A stretch of DNA of 46,116 nucleotides from Gracilariopsis chorda (taxonomy: Eukaryota; Rhodophyta; Florideophyceae; Gracilariales; Gracilariaceae). The notes under the pieces are model-generated. The model was not told the DNA's origin. It did not search any database and saw only the letters and a program-made list of their open reading frames with translations. How positions within the stretch are numbered: the stretch's first letter is position 1; every line of letters begins with the position of its first letter. Shown piece by piece: positions 9,684 to 18,439 of the stretch. Where the stretch lies: NCBI GenBank assembly GCA_003194525.1, contig NBIV01000399.1, positions 1-46,116 of the forward strand, in the 5' to 3' direction. Made by a program: the position numbers and the translations under genes.

Positions 9684-10491
9684 TGAAGTGCAACGCCCTC
9701 AGGGAGGGATTCTGGGTACTTGAACGCTTTCCCGATATTATCGGTTGTGTAGTGTGTATATGAACTACGCCCCACAATGGTGGGTATGGACACGTGGGAC
9801 ACGGTTTTGGGTCAATTGGCAGTTGGCCACAGTAGTGGATGTTGCCACGGAATGTGGAGTATTTTAGTTAATTTTATTTATTATTTTCACACCCATTTCT
9901 GGGAAGCTAGTACTTAGTGCGACGGCGCACTGCCGTCGCACCAGTAAACCTTCCCCAACAAGGGACCCCGAACCTGGGGTATTGGCTCTGAGCTTTACCG
10001 CCTCCGCGTGTTCTCAACTCCTCCTTGGAGGGAAGCACCGTAGTGTACGGAAGTTCACCCCCCTTGCACATCTAAAGGAGACCCATCATTGGGAGTACTA
10101 ATTGTTCCAATCATATTGGTGTTTCGCCCTGTATAGGGAGTCCTGTCCACCGGCATTGCCGTATCTACTCGTCGCTCTCGCGACCCACTCGTCCTTCCTC
10201 TTTCCCCTTTTTAGGGTAGCACCTCCCGCTATCCGCGGCCCTCGTGTGCGCATCCGCTCACACACCCCCACTTACGTGGAAACATACCTCTACTGAGGAT
10301 CACACCCCGCTCACGCGGATACCGATTCTTCGCCTTCACCTCCCTGCGCGAGTCGCGACAGGTGTCCCTGGTCTTACAAACCGGCTTCGCCGTGACACCT
10401 CTGGGAGGGCTCTACCCAACTGGGTTCACCTCGTGAGAGGAAGATCCCGGACGTCTTTCGGTGTTTTTCCCCTTTGGGGCATTGCACCACA
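9684..10491 (+). repeat. 3' LTR of element 1 (808 bp)
   Basis: Begins TGAAGTGCAA and ends TTGCACCACA, an imperfect terminal inverted repeat with TG/CA ends. Closely related copies lie in the opposite direction at 37263-38089 and 38724-39549. It has an A/T-rich stretch (about 9866-9890) and a perfect 10-bp hairpin at 9917-9941. The flank after the LTR begins TGTTA; the matching target duplication is outside the window. The antisense gene starts 57 bp from its inner edge, so the LTR may also drive antisense transcription; that is inferred. Confidence 0.9.
9917..9941. other. Perfect 10-bp stem hairpin in the LTR
   Basis: GTGCGACGGC and its complement GCCGTCGCAC are separated by five bases. It is kept in both other copies of this LTR (near 37832-37857 and 39292-39317). 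It could form RNA structure near the transcript end; no function is shown. Confidence 0.7.
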
Positions 10492-10979
10492 TGTTATTTA
10501 CATCCAACGCAAATCTGCGGCTCGCTGCAGACAACGTGCGTTCCACAATCCTGTCTTCTTCGGCTTTTGTGAGTATGGTTGATCGTACTGAGAATTTTAC
10601 TACTGGAGTAAGGAGTCTGGTAAGTTTTGCGGTGCGTTTGTTCTTCAAGGCTGCATACGAGCGGTATGCAGCGTAACGGGAAAGACTACATGCTCCTGCT
10701 ACCGCACGCGCTTTTTTTGCCTTTTTAGAGAAGCTCTACTGCTCGTTCACGGTTTGCTTTTTCTGTCATTCTACGTTGTGTACGGTTTTTCAGTCGGGCT
10801 ATTTGGCGTCTCATGGACAGAGGCACGGTTGTTGTCGAGCTTGGAATGTATGAGAGGCAGGAGGGTGGTCAGGCTCTAGTGAAGGCTTGCTGAGGTTGGA
10901 AGAGAGGCGAATGGAATTTGCGAGATTCGAGATTCCCTGTTTCAGAGCCATGCCGTCTCAAATTGAACCACTTCCCAAA
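10492..10979. other. No recognisable gene
   Basis: I see no supported coding region. The one notable item is a 9-bp perfect stem with a 5-base loop at 10650-10672 (GCTGCATAC / GTATGCAGC). This may be host intergenic DNA or an older repeat into which element 1 inserted. Confidence 0.4.
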
Positions 10980-10983
10980 TTAA

Positions 10984-11142
10984 CTCCATGACACTACGGT
11001 AAGGAAATTTCCTCACCGAGTTTTTAGGCTGAGAGTGGGTGAGGTCGTCCCAACTCACCGACTTCACGTCGCACCGTCCCGCCTCTCGGTGAATCTCAGC
11101 AAGCATTGGTGAGGTCACCGATCTATTCACCGAGCGGGACGT
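10984..11142 (+). repeat. Left terminal inverted repeat of the TTAA transposon
   Basis: Matches the reverse complement of 16318-16482 through long blocks, for example GACGACCTCACCGAC seen from the other strand. It contains a near-perfect palindrome at 10997-11018 (one mismatch) and several GGTGAG/CTCACC motifs, plausible transposase binding sites. Confidence 0.85.
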
Positions 11143-11199
11143 AGATCCTCACCGTATCTTGGTGCTTGTAACCTTGATTTCCGTCGCAAGCCTGATACA

Positions 11200-11574
11200 A
11201 TGTCTGCACCTTCCGGTGTTAAACGTCTCACAACCAATGTGCACTATGATGAGCATCATGGTTTCAGCCCCGACCACAATTCTTTCAGCGCTGACAGCGG
11301 TCTTGAGACTAAAACAGACAGTCCACATCTACAAACTCCGCAATCGTCAAAAGAACACAGTGAACAAGCAGAAATGCCACAAAACACAAACTTTGACGAT
11401 GAACCATTGCCGCAGCCCGCGAACTTGAACTTATCTCTTGAATTGGAATCCCATCCTAATCAGACCCTTGATAATTATCTCAATGCCGTTCTTCCGGAAG
11501 ATTTGCAAGCTGAATATAGTGACGAATATGACAGCTTTCGAGGCTCCAACTGCCAAGACACAGACACCAATTGA
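11200..11574 (+). CDS. Acidic low-complexity ORF at the start of the TTAA transposon
   Basis: A 124-codon frame starting with ATG 60 bp inside the left inverted repeat. It is rich in Asn, Gln, Ser, Asp and Glu and has no domain I recognise. The position suggests the N-terminal disordered part of the transposase, as acidic leaders are common in piggyBac-type proteins. A further acidic in-frame piece lies at 11752-12012, after stops near 11575-11750. It may be a separate small protein or the broken first part of the transposase. Confidence 0.45.
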   Translation: MSAPSGVKRLTTNVHYDEHHGFSPDHNSFSADSGLETKTDSPHLQTPQSSKEHSEQAEMPQNTNFDDEPLPQPANLNLSLELESHPNQTLDNYLNAVLPEDLQAEYSDEYDSFRGSNCQDTDTN

Positions 11575-12030
11575 CTGCTTCATCTTTAGAAGGATAACAA
11601 ATTTACACACAAGAACATATCATTTCTGACAACGAAATACGTGCACTTCATGAAGATTTGAAAGCCGCCATCCGCGCAAAATAGTTTCGAACAAGTCACT
11701 TCTAACCGTGTCGAGTCCCAAATAGTAGCGTTAGGGGATGTTTGGTCTTCGTTGCTTAGCAATGAAATGGATTGTACATTCGAAAACAGTCAAGACTCTC
11801 ATGATGTGTCAACGACAGTGGCAGTTGATAATGATTCAGAGAGGGGAAATTTGGGCGAAGGCCTAAAGGAATGGACGTACTGTTCTCCGTTCAACGGAAT
11901 TGAGCTGGATATTGATGAGATCAACACAGTTCTGGGCAAATATTTTGTAGAGGAGGCAAACAAGGTTCTTTACAATGTTACAAATGAGATTAGATATTTG
12001 ACACCAAAGTAAAGTGGTTCTGGAGATTCT

Positions 12031-15000
12031 AATCTCTCTTGGTTTGCAAAGTTTGAGGTGTTTCTACCCAATTATGTCCTATCCAAGATTGCCACCAATG
12101 TTAATCGGGTGCTCAAAGCCCGCCGTCAACCACCCACAAATGCTTTTGAAAAGAAGGGTATCATTATTCTTCATGTTCTTGCAGCGTCCTACTCTAGCAC
12201 AATGAAAAAATAAAGACTGCGGAATTCTTCTTTCAGATAGGAATTTCTGGGAAGTGGTATCATGAGGTCTGGTCCGCGTTGAGTTGCACCACTCAGCGAA
12301 GACAAAGAGTAGAAGATTGTGGATATGGGTGGTCCAATTTGCCACGAAGGGCTAACTCTTCGGCAACAGAGCTCGAAGACGAGCTTGCAGCAAGCAACCT
12401 TTTGTTTTTGTTGATACCCGGGCAAACAATTTTAGCTTACATGATGATCATCAAAGTTTGCGATCCCGAGCCGTGGCACAACTTACACTAATGAGTCACT
12501 TGAATAACCCAAAGAAAGCGTTGGGCTTTGTCCATAACGCCATCTGCTCTGCCCTTAACCCCGTTTTCTTGGCCAGTCACTACACCAGATTTGGAGAGAA
12601 GTCATTCGATGTGTGGGAGAGATTGACTCGGTTGCTCCAGGGTATGCCTACTCCTGGCCCTATCAGAGCCATGATTGAGTACCGTTTTGCTGCAGATCGA
12701 GGGTACAGTCACCAGGAGGCCATCAATTACCTCAACAAGCTCGGCCGAGCGTGATGGGCACTCATAAGAGCTCACTGGATTATCCGTTCAGCTTCGGTGA
12801 TGGACCAATTCGCAAGCGCCATAAAGGTGTTGAGATAAAAGAGAAGGGGGGTCGTGCGATATATTCAGCTCATTGGAAGCCAAAAACAGCTACAGGTCGC
12901 CTTATTGAGGCCATTGTGTATAGGGAAAGCTACAGCGGACGGGTAGCTTCTATTTATCATAATAACGATGAATTGTTCAAGGTAAGAAAGCCAGAATACA
13001 ATCATATCGCATCTGGTGATGATCTTGAAGAGTTCCAATGTGTTTTTGAAAAGCATGACGCTGCAAGTGCACTCCATATGTCACGATCGAAAGTTGCATC
13101 AGTTCTCTTGGACGTTGTTGAAGTGACTGTGCTTCAATCAGAAGACCCTGGCTGGTTATTAGCCAGAGCCTTCCAGTTCATCTCTCGAACCACATGTAAT
13201 TTTGTTCGTGCGCTGGCTGAGAATTTCAAGTCTCATGTTCATACTTTGGCCGATATTGTATGCGGAAAAGACGCTGGATATGGTGGTGTTCAGTTTCCTG
13301 ATAATACAGTTGAGACCGCCACTGGATTGGAACTCTGGTTGAAGAATTTGTGTCATGTCCTGAACATGTCGCTTTCATCCGTCCCATTGCAAAGTGAGTT
13401 TCAAAATGCAGAAGAGGCTCTGATATCGGCAACAACAACGTCTCTGAACTCCAAACCAAAAGTGGAGTTAATGTCCATGATGAGTCGAGTGGGACACTCG
13501 CTCTCTAGCACACTCAGAAAAGCACAAGTTGTCGACAAAATCAAGCAGCTTCAAACAGATGTGCAAACTGGAGCAATTGTTTAGAAGAAAACGAATCAAA
13601 GGTTCTTTCACCTGCGCAGCAGCTCATAGCTGACAAAAAGAAGCTTTTGGACTTGTTGTACATGCGATCGTTAGACTCCTATGTTATAAAACGTTTGGTC
13701 AGCACTGCCGGAATGAAATAAGGATCTTTCAACGAGGGGCAAGTGTTGAAGGCACTGCCGAGGTTTTTTGGCACACATTGTGTCTCAAATTGGATATCTA
13801 CTAGTACAATGTGCGGAAGCAATAAGTACACCATTGCTTACATCCGGACGGTTGGATTGATCTTCTAAATCTCAGACAATATAGTGTCTGAAAGTCCCGA
13901 CGAGATCATGGCGTATAATGACCAGGAAGACAATCGTCATGTTTGTGCGATAGAGATCAAAACTATGACTGCTGTACAAATAATTGAAGACGCACTAGAT
14001 GTGTCAGGAAAGTTCGATTCATGTCCTTTTGTTTCCAAGGTCGGCAGAAGTGAGGACGCTTTGAAAGGTTTTCACAAATTGGTACCGTCGACTGAATATC
14101 GTCTTCAGTGTCTTCACCACGCAATGTGCTTGAAGACAAACACTTTCTGTTTTGTTGTCGAAAAGGGTTGTGGCTGCGGAGTGGGAGAATTTATTTATGC
14201 TGGCCCCATTCAGTTTGATGACCTGATACTCTCTCAGTATAGTTATATTCTGGCCTCGATCCGGGTAAGTGCATTTGACTGGGCTGGAAAAGACGCAAGA
14301 TACATTCCAGAGGAATATGACAACATGCTGCAGTCATTACATGCCACTGATCTACACTCGTATGCAACTTACTACAATCTAAATCAGACATATAGCTCAC
14401 TTGTTGCTCGAATTGGAACGCTGCCACCGGCTCCAATGATACGGCCTACCGTTCTTTTCTACTGGAATCATTTAAAAGGGGGAGTGGACGAATTTATCAG
14501 GGCATTGACTTCACTATGTTTCAAAAACTCTTCCGAAAATCCGATGGTCATTATCATTGGTAGGCTTTGCGCAAAGGTGGACAATGCGGCGGTTGTTCAT
14601 AGACTCTCTCCAGTAAAGAAACAGTGGGACATTGCCAGATTCATGGGAAAAAGTGAAGAATAACAACGGATACCGCGAGCTTCGTCACAATGTCTCTCGT
14701 GCTGCTTCTTTTGAGGCTTATGCTCGGCAATTAGCAAAGGAGTACAGAACTTTATTACAAACTGAGAAATCAGGAGAACGAACGTGCGAGAACCAAAATT
14801 TTGCACCCACTTCAGAGAAGCCCACATATGAACATGTTGGAATAAGCCCATTATTCAAAAGAGACGTGGTTCAAAAGTACAACAGACCAGACGACACAAA
14901 CAGACGCTTGTCGGAAATTTCTTTGCACAGAAAAGTGAAAGGGAAAGACTCGGATTGCTCTTTGTGCTCGTACAGTCACTGCATACGAAAGAACGGAAAA

Positions 15001-15170
15001 GAGTATCGCAAAAAGGAGGTTCCCGCCAACGGCAGTGGTGTTCTCTCTGCAGACAAGGAATATGTTCGATTTGTTGGGATCCATGGCCCATAAGATGGTG
15101 TTGGTTCGACCAACTATTCCACCAGCAGAGCTAGAGCAGCTCAAGAATCGTACGAGTTAGAACTCTTTTT
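12031..15170 (+). pseudogene. Decayed DDD transposase, piggyBac-like, with internal nuclease-like segment
   Basis: Pieces in three frames make up one protein family. At 12040-12205 there is a helical segment with TNVNRVLKARRQPPTN. The three probable catalytic Asp sites are DDHQSLRSRA (Asp codons 12443-12448), ADRGY (Asp codon 12695-12697, followed after a frame change by GTHKSSLDYPFSFG at 12754) and KGGVD (Asp codon 14487-14489, followed by VDNAAVVHRL). A C-terminal cysteine-rich part follows: CSLCSYSHCIRKNGKEYR near 14958 and, one frame over near 15035, WCSLCRQGICSICW. GGVD plus a terminal Cys-rich domain is typical of piggyBac transposases. A YqaJ-like segment lies between the second and third Asp. 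At least five frame changes or stops inactivate it. Confidence 0.7.
13884..14250 (+). other. YqaJ / lambda-exonuclease-like PD-(D/E)XK segment within the transposase
   Basis: SPDE (codons 13896-13904) followed by AIEIKTMT (Glu codon 13953-13955, Lys codon 13959-13961) fits the D...ExK core of PD-(D/E)XK nucleases. YRLQCLHHAM about 45 residues later fits the downstream Q-containing helix of the YqaJ group. A chance alternative is that SPDEIM mimics the SxDExM motif of piggyBac, but the ExK strand argues for the nuclease reading. The frame continues to KGGVD at 14487 without interruption, so the two belong to one protein. Confidence 0.55.
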
Positions 15171-15499
15171 GCCCTGTCAAGTTTTTGAGGAAGTTGGCAG
15201 AGCAAAAGAAATGGAACAAGATGGAGAAAGGAGGCGAGACATGGATGGTATCAGTAGCAAGTGAATAAAGAATCTTTGGTTCTAGTACAACGCCCTAGCG
15301 AAGAAAATAATTGAACTAAAGAATAACAAGTAGATTTCTCTTTTACACAGGCTCTTATTTTCCTAGCCTCTTTGATATTTCTCATTTAGTTGCAAACTCT
15401 AACAATTAGGTCACGCATTCATATTGATTGCATAAATTACGACAATGTTGCACAAAAACAACCAGCAACTGAAAAAATTCAGTTCGTGTATTGCTCTTG

Positions 15500-16020
15500 T
15501 GCAACCGTTCAACTTACAAAGTCAATAAAGTCATGCACAGATGTAAAAGGAGTCAGACTGTTGTCGGACATTTTGTGGGGTTGTCTTGGCAGGTGTAGCA
15601 TAAATGTGAGGACTTGTCCAGCACAAAGCTGGGCTGCGTCAATACGTCTTGTTGCTGCCGTTCTCTCTTTTACTCGACCCAAGGCTGGGCCTCTTATTGC
15701 CATTTTGCTGTTACCTTTGGCAAGGGCTTTCTTACTGACAATCACATTCGGGCGGCAGCGCCCTTTCATCATTGTATTAGGCAACACAATGCCTTCGTAA
15801 TTAGAGCAGAGCACTCTTCAATCATCATTTGTATTAGGCAATAACAAATCTTTGTATTCAGCGTATAGCATTCTTCTAATGCTGTCTTCACTCGTCGTAT
15901 ATCTTACAACAGTGTAGTACCGTTCTGTCTCGTCCATTGTTTCAGTCAACACCAACATTACAAGAGCACGAAGAAGAAGCTCACTGCAGTAGATTGGAAG
16001 GTCAGTAGAGCCCAGGAGCT
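15500..16020 (-). pseudogene. Minus-strand coding remnant in the right arm of the TTAA transposon
   Basis: On the minus strand, frames 16020-15820 and 15814-15509 both read like protein (LTETMDETERYYTVVRYT; then KKALAKGNSKMAIRGPAL and FMLHLPRQPHKMSDNSLT). The junction repeats a short peptide: EYKDLLLPNTNDD before a stop, then NYEGIVLPNTMMKG. I do not recognise the family. It may be a second transposon gene converging on the transposase, or an older insertion. Confidence 0.4.
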
Positions 16021-16317
16021 TAAAACATTTACCTTATTTGCAAACCTCCAGTCAAAAGCCTATGAGAATAACTTCACATTATACAGACAGAGATAGAAGC
16101 TACGAACAATACAAAAGTCCCTAGACTCTCAAAAGTAAATGCCTTGCTTCATATTTTGCATATACCGAAGTCATACTACAACTTTTGACGGCGGTTTATA
16201 CTGTTCGGCAACGCCATCGTCGACAAAATCTGCCTTCCTCTGTGTTAAGGCGCTCCAATGAAAGTTACGGGGCACTTAGCAGCAGTAAAGTCTCGTAGGC
16301 GTTCGTCCCATCTTGAA

Positions 16318-16482
16318 AAAAGATCGGTGAGATCGTCCCGTCAAATTGGTGAGCTCACCGAAGTTCGGTGAGGGTCACCGAGAGGCGGGACGGCGGGACG
16401 TGAAGTCGGTGAGTTGGGACGACCTCACCGACCCTTACCCTAAAAAACGGTGAGGAAATTTCCTCACCGAAGTGTCATGGGG
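16318..16482 (-). repeat. Right terminal inverted repeat of the TTAA transposon
   Basis: Inverted match to 10984-11142. It contains a perfect 22-bp palindrome at 16448-16469, with arms CGGTGAGGAAA, and at least eight GGTGAG/CTCACC motifs in about 150 bp. Confidence 0.85.
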
Positions 16483-16492
16483 TTAAGCAGGT

Positions 16493-16768
16493 GTGAACGC
16501 TACCATTCACGACTTCTTCCGTAGCAATTTGCCACGAGTCTGCCTTGGAGTGACTGACATCCATGAGGACCCGATGGAACTCAAACTCATCTCTATGTGC
16601 TTTGGCGAATTCCCTCGAAACCATAAGAGGTATATCCATCAGCCTGCCTTGAGGATTCGAGTGACAATGTCATTGAAAGTCCAAGACAGAACCTTCAAAG
16701 GCACAAAACGAACACTTTGCGAACTCTGCTGTCCAGAGTTGGACGAAATATTATTTATAACAAGGTAG
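16493..16768 (+). CDS. Hypothetical open frame flanking the transposon
   Basis: A 91-codon frame, TIHDFFRSNLPRVCLGVTD near its start, with two Cys-Cys pairs near the end (CELCCPEL). I do not recognise it. The upstream base context CAG|GTG and an immediate in-frame TAA mean the left end could be an exon border or the point where the TTAA transposon split a gene. It could also be non-coding. Confidence 0.25.
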   Translation: MNATIHDFFRSNLPRVCLGVTDIHEDPMELKLISMCFGEFPRNHKRYIHQPALRIRVTMSLKVQDRTFKGTKRTLCELCCPELDEILFITR

Positions 16769-17605
16769 TAGACACTACAAGCTAGAATGTCTGTTTACTT
16801 GCCGTACAATGTGTTTGCGTGACGCTACAAGCTAGATCTATGTCACCGTGCAACCTATCGTAGCTACAAGCCCTTTTTGAGAAGCAATATAAATAAAGAG
16901 CCACCAACTGGCCTGACCCTCAGAAAGAGGACCAGGATCAGACCGGCAACCCATCGATTACTTTGCTAATACACCTAGGAGCTCTTTCTGTATTACATTA
17001 TTAGACAAACGTCTTTTTGACGTGTTCTTATTATTTTCCAAAGGACGCGTTACTTTTCCAAACTATCAGAACTAAGATTACCAGCGTCTTCGTTTTTTGC
17101 GAACGCAGCCTCGATATTTGCAACTTTTACATTGCGCTGGGACTCCATACGATGCTTCTACGGACGAAAACCAGGCCTTATTCCATTTGAAACATGCGTT
17201 TTTCCGAAGGTGAACCAAGCGCTGTTTAGAGCGCTCCATGTGGCGGATTTCCGTATTTTCTATTTCCATGGGCCCGTACGAGACATTGAACGCGGAATAT
17301 GGATCCTAGTTTGATCCTCAAATTTCAAGCCCGCGTACAAGAATATTTGTTTAAATGTGGAGGACGGGGACGACGATGGCTCAAGCTCAGTGGGCGATTC
17401 GATCGATCACGTTGCTATTGTGAGATCAAGCATCATTCTCAGAGTCCTTGTAGTGGTTTCAAGTTTTATTTTACCAACCCATTTCCCTCCCTGGGTACAA
17501 CTCAGTCTGCTTGAGCGGAGCTGTGAGGGACAAGGTTATGACCTACCGCTCGATGAAAAGCTTATACTTCTCATGCAATCCCTTTCTACCAAGCCAAAAA
17601 GATCG
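16769..17605. other. No supported gene; short repeats
   Basis: The motif CTACAAGC occurs three times within about 100 bp (near 16776, 16823 and 16864). Next comes TATAAATAAAGAG near 16889, which resembles LTR promoter/poly(A) sequence. A short minus-strand frame at 17078-17269 could be polyprotein remains continuing from the gag at 17606-18193, but I cannot assign a domain. Confidence 0.3.
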
Positions 17606-18193
17606 TCAACCAGACGGCGGACAATAAAGAAGAATTGTGCTCCAATGAGACGCCTGCAAAAGCTGCTTTGATACGCGTTGCACGTTTTGCAGCTTCCTCG
17701 AACTCATTGCAACTAGAGATACGGACTCAAATTGTTTATTTGACTTGAGGCCACTGACGAACTTATTCAACTTTTCATTAGCGCTCATATCCTCAATGGT
17801 GAGACAAATGTTCAGGAAGTTCGAAAGATTAGTTGCAACCGTGTCTGTATGCTTGCCTGTCCGAAGCAGGTCTCGGACTCGGCTTTCGTGCTCGTCTGGC
17901 ACAAACTCACATCTGAGAACCGCATAAAAACTATGCCATGACTGTGGAACTTAATTAGCTTTCAAAACTGTATACCACCAAATTGCCGCTGTACCAGTTA
18001 GAAGTGTAACAACAATCGACATGCGATAAGCATCAGAAAGCATAATGTTTGCATTTGCAACTGTAATCAGAACAAAGTACTGTTTCAATTTGTACAGACA
18101 AGTATTGACAACAAGAAAGTTGCAGTCTTCACTGAAGCATTCGGGTTTATTCGGTTTGAGTTTGATCGACACAGAGAGATTTGGAGCTTCCAT
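17606..18193 (-). pseudogene. gag: Retrotransposon gag fragment next to a short LTR
   Basis: Read on the minus strand. The first piece (18193-17951) starts MEAPNLSV and has LLTGTAAIWWYTVL, the usual end of the N-terminal Retrotrans_gag helices. The second piece (17902-17606), in another frame, has the family-typical run LNICLTIEDMSANEKLNKFV. The start codon lies 18 bp inside the LTR at 18212-18439, so this is the 5' end of a minus-strand element. It is broken by a frame change near 17930; no protease or RT is clear downstream. Confidence 0.55.
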
Positions 18194-18211
18194 TGCAGCG
18201 ATGCTTACCTG

Positions 18212-18439
18212 TGCAATAAGGAATGTGAGTCACGTGACAGGATGGAGAAGCTTTATTCTCTGACTGGCCGATGGTCTTTTCTCCTCTGTGCTCTTCTCTC
18301 CATCTAGCTGCCTTATATCCCGCCCTCGCCACCTTCATTACTCCTATTCCGAGACCGATTAGAAATCCCAGCATAGTTCTACGCCCAATTTCAACTCCAA
18401 ACGCGAACAGTGGCGCCATACCAATTAAACACTGCTGCA
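18212..18439 (-). repeat. 5' LTR of a short-LTR retrotransposon (228 bp)
   Basis: TG at 18212 and CA at 18438-18439. It shares two conserved blocks at matching offsets with the solo LTR at 27985-28211: TTTATTCTCTGACTGG, and a CGAGAC/CGATTAGAA-type block. Read on the minus strand it has GGGATATAAGG (TATA-like) followed by GAGAATAAAG (poly(A)-like), in LTR order. Gag starts just beyond its 3' end. Confidence 0.6.

Larger units (their letters stand above)
10984..16482 (+). mobile_element. piggyBac-like DNA transposon, 5.5 kb, TTAA target duplications
   Basis: TTAA at 10980-10983 and 16483-16486 flanks an element whose ends are CTCCATGACAC and, on the other strand, CCCCATGACAC. Inverted repeats of about 160 bp continue inward from both ends. 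TTAA duplications plus a C-rich terminus fit the piggyBac superfamily (established for that family). The + strand holds a decayed transposase and the right part holds minus-strand coding remains. Many stops and frame changes show the copy is dead. Confidence 0.8.

Noticed and set aside
15390..15800. 136-codon + strand frame in the transposon
   Set aside because: It overlaps better protein-like minus-strand frames and has no motif.
17078..17269. RT connection-domain remnant on the minus strand
   Set aside because: A KNACFKWNKAWFSSVEA run is only loosely similar to RT thumb/connection sequences; too weak to annotate.
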